Source: Thioalkalivibrio sp. ALMg11
GTDB lineage: Bacteria > Pseudomonadota > Gammaproteobacteria > Ectothiorhodospirales > Ectothiorhodospiraceae
DNA length: 45,701 bases
Direction of reading: 5' to 3'
Assembly (NCBI RefSeq): GCF_000377905.1
Contig: NZ_KB898881.1
Coordinates: 1 to 45,701 of the forward strand
Of this stretch, positions 33,579 to 41,970 are shown piece by piece; the stretch's first letter is position 1; each line of letters begins with the position of its first letter. The position numbers and the translations under genes are program-made. Under the pieces are notes generated by a model. That model was not told the DNA's origin, did no database searches, and was given only the letters and a program-made list of their open reading frames with translations.

Positions 33579-35186
33579 TTACTGTGTCGCCGTCTTTTCC
33601 AGAGTCGAGATCAGTGCCTTTCGGTCGGCCTTGCCATTGGTGTTGAGCGGCAGGCTGTCCAGCGAGTGAATGGCTCGGGGCACCATCACCGCGGGAAGTC
33701 GCTGGCGGAGCCGGTCGCGTATGGCCGATTCGTCCATATCTTCCGCGACCACGAAGGCCACGATCCCCGAGGCGCCGCTTTCCGTTCGTGGCCATCCGAC
33801 GGCCACTGCCTGGTCCGTTCCGGCGGCCTTACGCAGCGCGGCCTCCACCTCGCCGAGCTCGATCCGAACCCCGCCAATCTTGATCTGGTGATCCAGGCGC
33901 CCGAGAAAGATGACCGGTTCGCCCGGGGCCGGGCGGCGCACCAGATCCCCGGTGCGGTAATGCACACGGCCGTCATCCAGGTGCACGAAGGCCTTCGCCG
34001 TGCGCTCGGGGTCCTTCCAGTAGCCGGGTGTCACCTGTGGGCCACTGATCAGCAGTTCGCCCTCGGCCCCGACCGGTACCTCCTGCAGGGCCTCGTCCGC
34101 TACACGCAGTCCGACCTGGTTGCCCGGATAGCCGATCGGGGCCATGCCGTGCTCGCACTCCGCGGGTGAGCGCTCCCCGTCCCAGCAGTAGAAGCAGGCA
34201 TCCACGGTGCATTCGGTGGGCCCGTAGGCATTGTCGACAAAGGCATTGGGGGCGGCGGCTGCCATCGCCTCGGCCAGCTCCGCTGACAGGGCCTCCCCGC
34301 CAAAGCGGCACAGGCGCAGATCCGGGAACCGTCCCGGCGCCCAGCCGTTGCGGCGATTCATCCCGTGCCCGGCCGAGGGGGTGATGTCGATTACCGTGAG
34401 CGCCTTGTCCGCGATGTAGCGGTTGGGGTTGAACCACTCCTTGGCGGAGGGGCAGCACAGGCAGGCACCAAAGGCCCACGATACGTACAGGTCGAACATC
34501 GAGGAATCGAAGGTGATGTCGTAGAACTGCGAAAAACGGTCCGTCTCGCTAATACCGAAGTCCCGATACCGCTCCTGCGACATCTCCACAAAGCGCGCTG
34601 CATTGCGCTGCAGAACGCCCACGCCCTTGGGTATGCCCGTGCTGCCGGAGGTGAAGAACAGGCAGGCCAGATCATCCGGGGATACGGTCGCCGGCGCCCA
34701 ATCCGCGGGCCCAGGGGAATCGCCGACCACCCGGAAGTCGTGTCGGGGCCAGCGCGTTTGCAGGTCCTCCAGTCGCTGCGTATCGGGTAGCAGGATCAGG
34801 AGCGGCCGGGAGAATGCCTGCAGCAGTTCATCGAGCCGCTCCAGACCCTGAGCATCCACCAGCAGCGCCGACAGATCGGCCTGTTCGGCCATGGCCACCG
34901 TACGTTCCGTGGGAAACCCCGGGTTCAGCGGAACCAGGGTATGGCCGGCCATCAGGGTGCCCAGAATCCCGCGGTACATCGCGAGCGAGCGCTGGGCCAG
35001 TACGCCGACCCGGCCGGGTCGGGTCGGGCTCTGCTGCAGCGTGTGGGCACTATTCGCGCCGGCCGCGAACAGCTCCTCGTAGCTCAGGACGCGACCCTCG
35101 ACATCCAGGGCGGGGCGTTCCGGGAAGCGTTCGACGGAGCGCAGGAAGCCGGTCAGCAAACCCTTCGTTATCCTGGCGTTTGGCAT
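33579..35186 (-). CDS. AMP-forming acyl/amino acid ligase (DltA/NRPS adenylation-domain-like)
   Basis: 535 residues from ATG 35186 (GAGGA eight bases upstream; the frame runs further back without a site). Adenylation motifs are intact: FTSGSTGIPKG (178-188), YGPTECTVD, the YRTGDL-type motif, GRLDHQIKIGGVRIE, and the late catalytic Lys in TNGKADRKAL. Asp227 in TFDSS matches the Asp that binds the substrate amino group in NRPS and DltA enzymes, so an amino acid substrate is more likely than a fatty acid. It would load the ACP at 29664. Exosortase A loci often hold such a ligase (TIGR03098); this one looks closer to DltA. Confidence 0.87.
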   Translation of the reverse strand: MPNARITKGLLTGFLRSVERFPERPALDVEGRVLSYEELFAAGANSAHTLQQSPTRPGRVGVLAQRSLAMYRGILGTLMAGHTLVPLNPGFPTERTVAMAEQADLSALLVDAQGLERLDELLQAFSRPLLILLPDTQRLEDLQTRWPRHDFRVVGDSPGPADWAPATVSPDDLACLFFTSGSTGIPKGVGVLQRNAARFVEMSQERYRDFGISETDRFSQFYDITFDSSMFDLYVSWAFGACLCCPSAKEWFNPNRYIADKALTVIDITPSAGHGMNRRNGWAPGRFPDLRLCRFGGEALSAELAEAMAAAAPNAFVDNAYGPTECTVDACFYCWDGERSPAECEHGMAPIGYPGNQVGLRVADEALQEVPVGAEGELLISGPQVTPGYWKDPERTAKAFVHLDDGRVHYRTGDLVRRPAPGEPVIFLGRLDHQIKIGGVRIELGEVEAALRKAAGTDQAVAVGWPRTESGASGIVAFVVAEDMDESAIRDRLRQRLPAVMVPRAIHSLDSLPLNTNGKADRKALISTLEKTATQ

Positions 35187-35446
35187 GGATGCAGTCCTCG
35201 CTCTCCTCGGGAACCCTTTACTGCTGCGGCTCTCAGGGGTTTTTGGGTCGGCCCGGACCGGCGATCCAGCGGGCCAGTCGTGCCCGCGCACGTCCGCCGT
35301 GCCTTCAGCGAAGCATCCGCGAACGCCCCATCTCGTACAATCCAAACGAGAAGCTGGCCTCCTGGCCTGGCTAACGGCCGCCTGATGGCGGTTGTCACGG
35401 GCCGCTCGAAGGCCCCTCGTACGAAGGATCCCCGGTCGGCGAAACC

Positions 35447-37249
35447 ATGCTGCAAACCCTGCACAAGCTGAATGCCCTGCTCGACCCCCGCGATCGCGGC
35501 AAGGTCGTCTTGCTGCTGATCCTGATGATCGCCACGGCGTTCATGCAGACCGCGGGCATCGCCTCGGTCATGCCGTTTCTGGCGGTACTCTCCGATCCGG
35601 ACATGGTCCACGACAATGAGATGCTTCGTGTCGCCTACGACTGGCTTGGCTTCGAGTCGACCAGTCGTTTCCTGTATTTCCTGGGGTTTGCGGCCTTCGT
35701 CCTGTTCATGACCGGTACCGCGCTCCAGGCGTTCAACCAGTGGGCCATTACGCGGTTCACCCACATGCAGCAGTACGAGCTCTCCCGGCGCCTGATGGGG
35801 GACTACCTTAGCCGTCCGTTCACGTTCTTCCTTAATAGAAACTCCGGTGATCTGGCGAAAACGGTACTGCAGGAAACCACCCAGGCCATCAATGGTGCAC
35901 TGATGCCTGCGCTGAAGCTCGCGAGCCAGCTGTTACTTGCGGCCTTCATCATTGCACTTCTGGTTGTGGTGCAGCCCTGGCTGGCCTTGATCGCAGCGGC
36001 GGGCCTCGGCGGCATCTATGCGGTCATTTATGTGGCGTCGCGGACCTGGCTGAACCGCATTGGCGTGGACCGCGTGGAGGCCAATCGCGAGCGTTTCACG
36101 GCCGCGGCCGAGGCCTTTGCGGGTGCCAAGGAGATCCGTCTATTGGGGCGGGAGCGTGATTACCTGGAACGGTACCGGAAGCCATCGAAGCGGTTTGCGA
36201 GTCATCAGGCGAATGCCGTCCTTCTGCAGAGCCTCCCGCAATACGCGATCGAGGCGATTGCATTCGGCGGCGTCCTCGTTTTGGTGCTCTATCTAATGGC
36301 AGGCGACGGCGGTCTGGCTCAGGCCTTGCCCCTGATCGGCCTGTACGCGCTGGCCGGACGCCAGTTGATCCCGGCGTTTCAGAAAATCTTCCAGCAGGTT
36401 GCCTCGCTACGTTTCAATACGGCAGCGGTGGACAGCGTTCTTCGGGACCTTGGCCAATTCCCTGACAGTACGCCTCCGCTTTCGCGCAATGATCGACTCG
36501 TTCCGCTGGCTCCGACTCGGTCCATCAAGGTGCAAGGCCTCACCTATCGGTATCCCGAACACGAGCACCCTGCCCTGAAAGACATCTCTCTGGAGATTCG
36601 CGCCAGAACCACGGTCGGATTCGTGGGATCGTCCGGTGCCGGAAAGAGCACCCTGGTCGACGTGTTGCTGGGCCTTTTGGAGCCCGAGCAGGGCACCATC
36701 CTGATCGATGGCGAACCCCTGACACGAGCGAACATCCGTCGCTGGCAGGCGGCTCTGGGCTACGTCCCGCAGCACATCTTTCTCGCCGACCAGAGTGTGG
36801 CCGCGAATATCGCCCTGGGCGTGCCGGAAGAGCAGATCGACCAGGCTGCCGTCGAGAAAGCGGCTCGCCTCGCCAACCTGCACGATTTTGTAACCCAGGA
36901 ACTACCTCACGGGTACGCCACCATCATCGGCGAACGCGGTACACGACTCTCCGGCGGGCAACGCCAAAGGATCGGCATTGCCAGGGCCCTGTACCGTGAT
37001 CCCGATGTGCTTTTCTTCGACGAAGCGACGAGCGCCCTGGATAACGCCACCGAGCGCGCCGTGATGGATGCGATCCAGAACCTCTCCGGCAACAAGACCA
37101 TCCTCTTGGTCGCCCATCGCCTGACCACGGTGCGTAATTGCGACACGATTTACCTGTTGGACAAGGGGGCGGTCTCGGCGGAAGGCGCATGGGACTGTCT
37201 GAATTCGCAAAGCAAGGAATTCCAGAAGTTGGCGTCGGGTTTGGCTTGA
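35447..37249 (+). CDS. ABC transporter, fused permease-ATPase (PglK/MsbA-like flippase)
   Basis: 600 residues. The N-terminal 320 residues have six membrane helices of the type I exporter fold. The C-terminal ATPase has Walker A GSSGAGKSTL, signature LSGGQRQRIGIARAL, Walker B VLFFDEATSALD and switch His in LLVAHRL. The family moves lipid-linked oligosaccharides or lipids across the inner membrane, as PglK does. No Wzx-type flippase is visible, so this is the best candidate for flipping the repeat unit. A stem-loop terminator follows at 37321. Confidence 0.93.
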   Translation: MLQTLHKLNALLDPRDRGKVVLLLILMIATAFMQTAGIASVMPFLAVLSDPDMVHDNEMLRVAYDWLGFESTSRFLYFLGFAAFVLFMTGTALQAFNQWAITRFTHMQQYELSRRLMGDYLSRPFTFFLNRNSGDLAKTVLQETTQAINGALMPALKLASQLLLAAFIIALLVVVQPWLALIAAAGLGGIYAVIYVASRTWLNRIGVDRVEANRERFTAAAEAFAGAKEIRLLGRERDYLERYRKPSKRFASHQANAVLLQSLPQYAIEAIAFGGVLVLVLYLMAGDGGLAQALPLIGLYALAGRQLIPAFQKIFQQVASLRFNTAAVDSVLRDLGQFPDSTPPLSRNDRLVPLAPTRSIKVQGLTYRYPEHEHPALKDISLEIRARTTVGFVGSSGAGKSTLVDVLLGLLEPEQGTILIDGEPLTRANIRRWQAALGYVPQHIFLADQSVAANIALGVPEEQIDQAAVEKAARLANLHDFVTQELPHGYATIIGERGTRLSGGQRQRIGIARALYRDPDVLFFDEATSALDNATERAVMDAIQNLSGNKTILLVAHRLTTVRNCDTIYLLDKGAVSAEGAWDCLNSQSKEFQKLASGLA

Positions 37250-37320
37250 TGGTTACCCGAGGTCTGTAGAGCGGCATCTGAGGAAACACTGACTGAGAGG
37301 CCTTCCTGCCCGAAATAGTT

Positions 37321-37358
37321 ACCCGCCGAGCTGGAGCCAGGCGGGTTTCTTGCATTTT
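37321..37358 (+). terminator. Rho-independent terminator after the ABC transporter
   Basis: ACCCGCC (37321-37327) pairs with GGCGGGT (37340-37346) around a 12-base loop, followed by TTTCTTGCATTTT. It sits 72 bases past the ABC transporter stop. Confidence 0.65.
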
Positions 37359-37962
37359 GGGCCGCATTGAATCCCCTGTAACCGCCGAAAATGGCGATAA
37401 CAGAGATCAAAACGGGCCGTAAGGGCCCCAGCATCCTTCCAAAAACCCTTCGGCGGGGCACGAAGCCGGGTGCGGGAGCGTCAATTAGCGCTTGCCTTGG
37501 AGGCAGTATTACTGCGCACCCAGATCGAACACTGCTTGCTGCGATTGACCGGGCCGAGGCCTTCGCGCCGCAGGGATGAAGAACTACCCGCCTGTAGGTT
37601 GTTATGTGCGCTTTCGCACTGACGGGCGTCTACAAACTCCGCACCATCGGCCTTAGGCCGTTGGCATCGACGGTGAGCTGAGTGCTCGTCTCGACCACCA
37701 CACTCTCGCACCTCCTGAATCGACTGTGGTGGTGCGCCCTTTCGAGGGCCCGGCCAAAGGCATCTTGCGCGAATATCCGACTTGTCTAGCGTCTCCCTGG
37801 GGCTCCGAACGATGCTCAACCCGTGCTCTGAAGCTTCCGCCGCTTTCCTAAGTGACTTGCTGTTATCCCGAATCTGGGAACCACCGCGCGATAGGCAAAC
37901 TGGCTCTCTTTGGTGGGCTATCGTCTATGGCGGCCGTCTGACTTGCCAGGAGGGCGCAGGCA
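37359..37962. other. Gene-poor stretch, probably degenerate
   Basis: Short open frames exist on both strands (for example a minus-strand frame at 37481-37819), but none has a good start site or a recognisable domain. The stretch marks the change from the GC-rich core to the less GC-rich right block and may hold relics of insertion sequences. AGGAGGG near 37948 serves the next gene. Confidence 0.5.
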
Positions 37963-38871
37963 TTGTCTAGAACACCGGTCGAGGATGCCAAAGGAGTCGA
38001 GGAAGAAGCGCTCCGTCCGTTCTATGTCGGCAAGGGGAGCTGGCACTGGATCTCTACAGAGCAGGCAGAGCAGGCCCAGTCTCTCGCCTCCGGAAAATGG
38101 GCGGATGCTCTCGCCGGAATCGATTTTCCCTGGCTGTGCTGGAACGTCCAGAGTGACTGGTGTTTGGTCCAGCAGAGGATGGTGGCATCTGCTGGCTGGA
38201 CTCCGATCGTCGGATTCGATCCCCGAATCGGGCCGCCACCATTAATCGAGGGTGCCCGCCTGGTCGATTTCAACGAAGGCCTTGATCTGCCCGCAATGTC
38301 GATGATGTTCCCGATCGAGTTTGCCTGGCTCTTTGCGCCTCGCCTCGCTTTTTGGCACTCCGACTTGTTGGTCCGCGAGCCGCTGTTCCGTCGTTTGTCC
38401 GATCGTTTCAAGGCCCTCCGGGATGGCCAGACGGCAGCGGTAGACATGCGGCTTGGATGGCTGCGCAGGCTCAGGGGCCACTACGGTCGTTACTGGGAGC
38501 TAATCGGTTGTACCACCCGGCGTGCCAGTCTGGATCAGTTCAACGCGGGCTGTGGGTGGTGGCGGCGCCCAATGGCCCACCCCAACGCCCCGACGGGTCC
38601 GCGAGCGAAAACTCGTGAAAAATACATGAAAGACCATGGCGTGGGCATCCTTATATGGGACGAGCAGGCGAGTGGGGATGTCGTAGCAATCAACGCCAAG
38701 CCCCTTCATGAGGGGCATTGCACTCGAATCGGAAACCCCCGCTATCGGAAAAAATCCCCGATAGATGCTCGACGGGACTTGAGCAAGGACCTTCCCTATA
38801 ACTACGACTTGCAGGAAGTCTGCGCGCAGCTTGGCCTCTCACATTTTCTTGGCCGCCCGGCCACGTACTGA
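37963..38871 (+). CDS. Hypothetical protein of the variable exopolysaccharide region
   Basis: 302 residues from TTG 37963 with AGGAGG nine bases upstream. No signal peptide or membrane helix. It is rich in Trp and Arg, with segments such as WLCWNVQSDWCLVQQRM, FPIEFAWLFAPRLAFWHSDLL and YGRYWELIGCTTR. I do not recognise the family. It is followed after eight bases by a glycosyltransferase-like gene, so a role in sugar transfer or modification is likely but unproven. The frame is intact and codon use is ordinary for this block. Confidence 0.7.
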   Translation: MSRTPVEDAKGVEEEALRPFYVGKGSWHWISTEQAEQAQSLASGKWADALAGIDFPWLCWNVQSDWCLVQQRMVASAGWTPIVGFDPRIGPPPLIEGARLVDFNEGLDLPAMSMMFPIEFAWLFAPRLAFWHSDLLVREPLFRRLSDRFKALRDGQTAAVDMRLGWLRRLRGHYGRYWELIGCTTRRASLDQFNAGCGWWRRPMAHPNAPTGPRAKTREKYMKDHGVGILIWDEQASGDVVAINAKPLHEGHCTRIGNPRYRKKSPIDARRDLSKDLPYNYDLQEVCAQLGLSHFLGRPATY

Positions 38872-38879
38872 CTGACCCC

Positions 38880-39884
38880 ATGCCCGCTGCGCTCGACTTC
38901 CCCTATCCGCTGCATTTTCTGGCTCCGTCACCCATTCGGGATTTCATCGACTCATCCGCCACTGTCTCCCTTGATGACTATCCCGGTCTTTTCCATACCA
39001 GCAGCTGGGCCTGGATCGGTCAGACTGCGTTCGAACTCCGAAAATATGGACTGGACGTCAGCACTGGAGAGGATTATCGGCCGGGTGCGATCAACTTCGG
39101 CCTGGCGGCGGATATCCGGCGGCGCCCTGTCTGTTCCGAGATTTTCAAGGTCAGCCTCGATGCCGATCAACTGCGCCCTCGATGGGCCAATCTCTCGTTT
39201 GTCCAGAATCAGCGGCAAACATCCCGTTGTGCATTCTGGGTGCCCCATTGGCCGCAACCGGGCCTGGTCAGGCGCGACTCGTCAAGAGCCGAATTTCGCA
39301 CCGTTGGTTTCTTTGGGCTTGAGCGAAACCTTTGTCGCGACCCGGAATGGTGGCGGCATATTTGCGCGGCGTACGGAATGGAATTTCGTTTGAAGACGGC
39401 CGCCGAATGGAATGACTATCACGATATCGATGTGGCCGTGGGTGTACGCGATTTTTCCTGCAAGAAACATGACGAAAAACCGCCAACCAAAATGTTCAAT
39501 GCGTGGTTAGCTGGCGCCGTTTTTATTGGTGGGTGTGACTCGGCCTATTCTCAAGTGGGAAAAGACGGACGGGACTTCTTGAGGTGCGCTACTGAGCAGG
39601 ATTTGTCGCGATACCTTGGCCGTCTGCAGAGAGACCCCGAATGGGGGCGCGATGTAGTCCGCACGGCGGCCGAGTCGGTCTCGCGTACAGGGTCCCGTGC
39701 GAGCACGGTCGAACGGTGGGTCGAATTGATTGAACGCGAGGTGGGGCCGCGGTTCGAAGCCTGGCAGAGGGCGAGCGAACTCGTCCGCCGACTGTCCTCC
39801 GACTCGGGGCGATTCCAGGACTGGACGATCAGAGTGCGGAACTCTTCCTGGCGGTTGCTAAAGACTCGTGTGCGCAGACGGTAG
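38880..39884 (+). CDS. Glycosyltransferase-like protein (GT-B, group 1-like)
   Basis: 334 residues. The C-terminal half looks like the donor-binding domain of GT-B enzymes: VGFFGLERNL opening a Rossmann fold near 142, AVGVRDFSCKKHDEKPPTK near 197, then MFNAWLAGAVFIGG and a helix with AESVSRTGS. The N-terminal half is not recognisable. Membrane helices are absent. It is paired with the preceding unknown gene. A 203-base gap with no gene follows. Confidence 0.65.
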   Translation: MPAALDFPYPLHFLAPSPIRDFIDSSATVSLDDYPGLFHTSSWAWIGQTAFELRKYGLDVSTGEDYRPGAINFGLAADIRRRPVCSEIFKVSLDADQLRPRWANLSFVQNQRQTSRCAFWVPHWPQPGLVRRDSSRAEFRTVGFFGLERNLCRDPEWWRHICAAYGMEFRLKTAAEWNDYHDIDVAVGVRDFSCKKHDEKPPTKMFNAWLAGAVFIGGCDSAYSQVGKDGRDFLRCATEQDLSRYLGRLQRDPEWGRDVVRTAAESVSRTGSRASTVERWVELIEREVGPRFEAWQRASELVRRLSSDSGRFQDWTIRVRNSSWRLLKTRVRRR

Positions 39885-40087
39885 CGACCCATCCGGGATT
39901 TGAAGGCTGGGCGTTTCTGTGAGACGGACGTAAAAATTGGTGCAGCGTGCGCGCTCCACCATTGCGCGGAGGTCCAGGTGGCTGCTGGAACAGCCATTGA
40001 TGAAGGCTCTTGCGCGAAATGGGTGTTGGCGCCGGGACAAGAGTCTCAGAGTAGCGTTTTCTAACAATCAGATTCAGGAGTAACCCT

Positions 40088-41632
40088 TTGCAATATCTGT
40101 ATAACGCGCCCAGGTCATCGCCGTTTTTTGCTGCCCGAAGGACGCCCTCGGGCGCACGGGTCGAGGGGGATGAGCGCGTTCGCCTGGGGCACAAGATCGA
40201 TCTTGGCCCCGGACGAGAAGCGGACGGTATCTTCGGACACTGGACCTGGGACGGCAGAACGCTGGTCGTCGAAAACGATCGGTACGGGATGTACCCGCTG
40301 TTCTACAGCATGTGGGGGGGCGAGATACGGATTTCGCCATCGATTCGGCATGTGCTTGACGGCGCTTTTCCGAAGACGCTCGACTTCGCGGCGCTAGCGG
40401 TTTTTCAGAGGCTGGGAATCTTCCTGGCAGACGATACACCCTTCGAACACGTGCGGGCGTTGCCCCCGGGCGTGCGGCTTGTATGGTCGGACGAAAAGAG
40501 TTCCGTGGAGTCGCGTTTTGTCGGCGAATCCTGCACGACGCCGAAGGCGGGAAACTTCGATGAGGCTGTCGACCAGTATGCCAACCTGTTCGCGCAAGCG
40601 ATCAGGCGCAGGGCTCCCCCCGATGGCCGTTTTGATTTGGCAATTAGCGGGGGAAGAGATTCGCGCCATATCTTTCTCGAGTTGCTGGCTCAAGGTCATA
40701 CCCCCGAGCGAGCCGTGACGGTCCAGGGGTATCCGCCAATCGATGACGAGGACCGGGTAATCGCACGACGTCTCGCACAGGCCACCGGCCAGCCGCATGA
40801 CGAGGTGGATTATCCGCGCTCCTACGTGGATGCAACCCTGCAGGATATCGATCGGACCGAATTCTGCGCGAGTGGGCACACCTGGCTTGATGCTCTGGTC
40901 GGTTATTTCTCGTATCGCGGGACGAAGTGCATCTTCGATGGCATCGGGGGTGACGTGCTTTCGGCAGGCCATACGCTTACGGAGCAGAAGCAGCAGCTAC
41001 TCGTTTCTGGCCAGACATCACGGCTAGCTGAGCACCTGTTGGGCGAATCAGGAAACGAGGGTTTTATCCAGTCATGCTCTCAAGCCGGTTTTCAGAAGCG
41101 GATTTCCCGGTCGGTGGCGATCGAGCGCTTGGACGCGGAGCTGGGGCAACACCGCAGTGCAGCGAATCCACTGCTCTCGTTTGTTTTCTGGAACCGTACT
41201 CGTCGATGCGTCGGCCTAGTTCCCTTTGGCCTCTTGCGAGACGTCGAAACGGTATTCTGCCCTTATCTCGATCACGATCTGTTCGACTTTCTGATGGGCC
41301 TGGATCCAGCCTATGCGCGCCAGGGACTGCATGACGAGACGATCCGCCGCAGCTACCCGGAATACGCGGACATACCCTACGAATGTCGGACCACGACGAC
41401 GCCCGGCCAGCGGGAGCTCGATCGCTATTACCGCAAGGCCGCCCGCGAAACGCTGGTATATCTGGCCAGAAACCCCGGGCTGATGCGTTCCCGTCTAGTG
41501 AGGACTGGGCGCTTTGCGGCAATGCTTGCGCGTTCTGCTGTTGCCACGCATCCGGGCAAGCTTTGGTATCTCCAGCCGTTGTTAAGAAGACTGGAAATGG
41601 AGCGGGCAGCGGGAGGAATCGACGGCCTCTGA
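40088..41632 (+). CDS. Asparagine-synthase-like protein lacking the glutaminase Cys
   Basis: 514 residues from TTG 40088 (AGGAG upstream). The synthetase half has AISGGRDSRHIFLE (the PP-loop that binds ATP) and FDGIGGDVLSAG, as in asparagine-synthase relatives. The N-terminal ~130 residues keep the remnant fold (RYGMYPLFYS, HVLDGAFP) but begin MQYLYNAP, with no Cys near the start. It therefore cannot hydrolyse glutamine and may use ammonia or another amine, or form an amide between two substrates. Similar proteins occur in capsule clusters. It is the third such gene in the window. The final substrate is unknown. Confidence 0.85.
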   Translation: MQYLYNAPRSSPFFAARRTPSGARVEGDERVRLGHKIDLGPGREADGIFGHWTWDGRTLVVENDRYGMYPLFYSMWGGEIRISPSIRHVLDGAFPKTLDFAALAVFQRLGIFLADDTPFEHVRALPPGVRLVWSDEKSSVESRFVGESCTTPKAGNFDEAVDQYANLFAQAIRRRAPPDGRFDLAISGGRDSRHIFLELLAQGHTPERAVTVQGYPPIDDEDRVIARRLAQATGQPHDEVDYPRSYVDATLQDIDRTEFCASGHTWLDALVGYFSYRGTKCIFDGIGGDVLSAGHTLTEQKQQLLVSGQTSRLAEHLLGESGNEGFIQSCSQAGFQKRISRSVAIERLDAELGQHRSAANPLLSFVFWNRTRRCVGLVPFGLLRDVETVFCPYLDHDLFDFLMGLDPAYARQGLHDETIRRSYPEYADIPYECRTTTTPGQRELDRYYRKAARETLVYLARNPGLMRSRLVRTGRFAAMLARSAVATHPGKLWYLQPLLRRLEMERAAGGIDGL

Positions 41633-41639
41633 TGACGGA

Positions 41640-41698
41640 AAGCCAGGGTGGCGCGCGGTGCATCCGCGGTGATCGCGCCATGTATGCCCAGCAGCTTA
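41640..41698 (-). pseudogene. Scrap of a polysaccharide pyruvyltransferase gene
   Basis: The minus strand encodes AKLLGIHGAITADAPR, closely matching KLICSAMHGAITAEALR in the intact pyruvyltransferase at 43404-44264. The DNA shares CATGGCGCGATCACCGC exactly. Only about 18 codons remain. It directly abuts the IS481 relic, with which it reads in the same frame, so the two form a chimaeric relic. Confidence 0.55.
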
Positions 41699-41940
41699 GC
41701 CCTACACAGCCGGTCGAAGGGCTGGCGGCCGGTCGGCCCGTGCTCTCCGGGGGCGGCCAAGCGGTCGGTGAACGTTTTCCTGTTGTCGGTCACGGTGTGG
41801 GTGACATGGAGCGGGGCTTTCCCCAGTAGCTTCTTTAGAAAGCCACGGATGGCCACGGCCGACATGGACAGACGCACCTCCAGATACACCCATTGGCTGC
41901 CCCGGTCGATGTGTCGGCTTGCCAGGATTTGGCCCTGAAA
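41699..41940 (-). pseudogene. IS481-family transposase relic
   Basis: The minus strand encodes an internal piece of a DDE transposase: IDRGSQWVYLEVRLSMSAVA, then FLKKLL, HVTHTVTDNRKTFTDRL and TGRQPFDRLC. This matches the core of IS481-type enzymes (the AIDRATRWV...TDNGKEFTDR pattern), with the usual TDNGK altered to TDNRK. The N-terminal helix-turn-helix region and the C-terminus are missing, and no inverted repeats were recognised. It lies just past the stop of the PP-loop gene, in the same frame. Confidence 0.8.
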
Positions 41941-41970
41941 CTCCGCCCCGAATTGGCCGGTAATGTTCGA

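Noticed and set aside
33539-33582. GGTAACC...GGTTAC hairpin between convergent genes as a strong bidirectional terminator
   Set aside because: The arms are far apart, run into the ligase stop codon and have no T tract; only a weak suggestion is kept in the GNAT entry.
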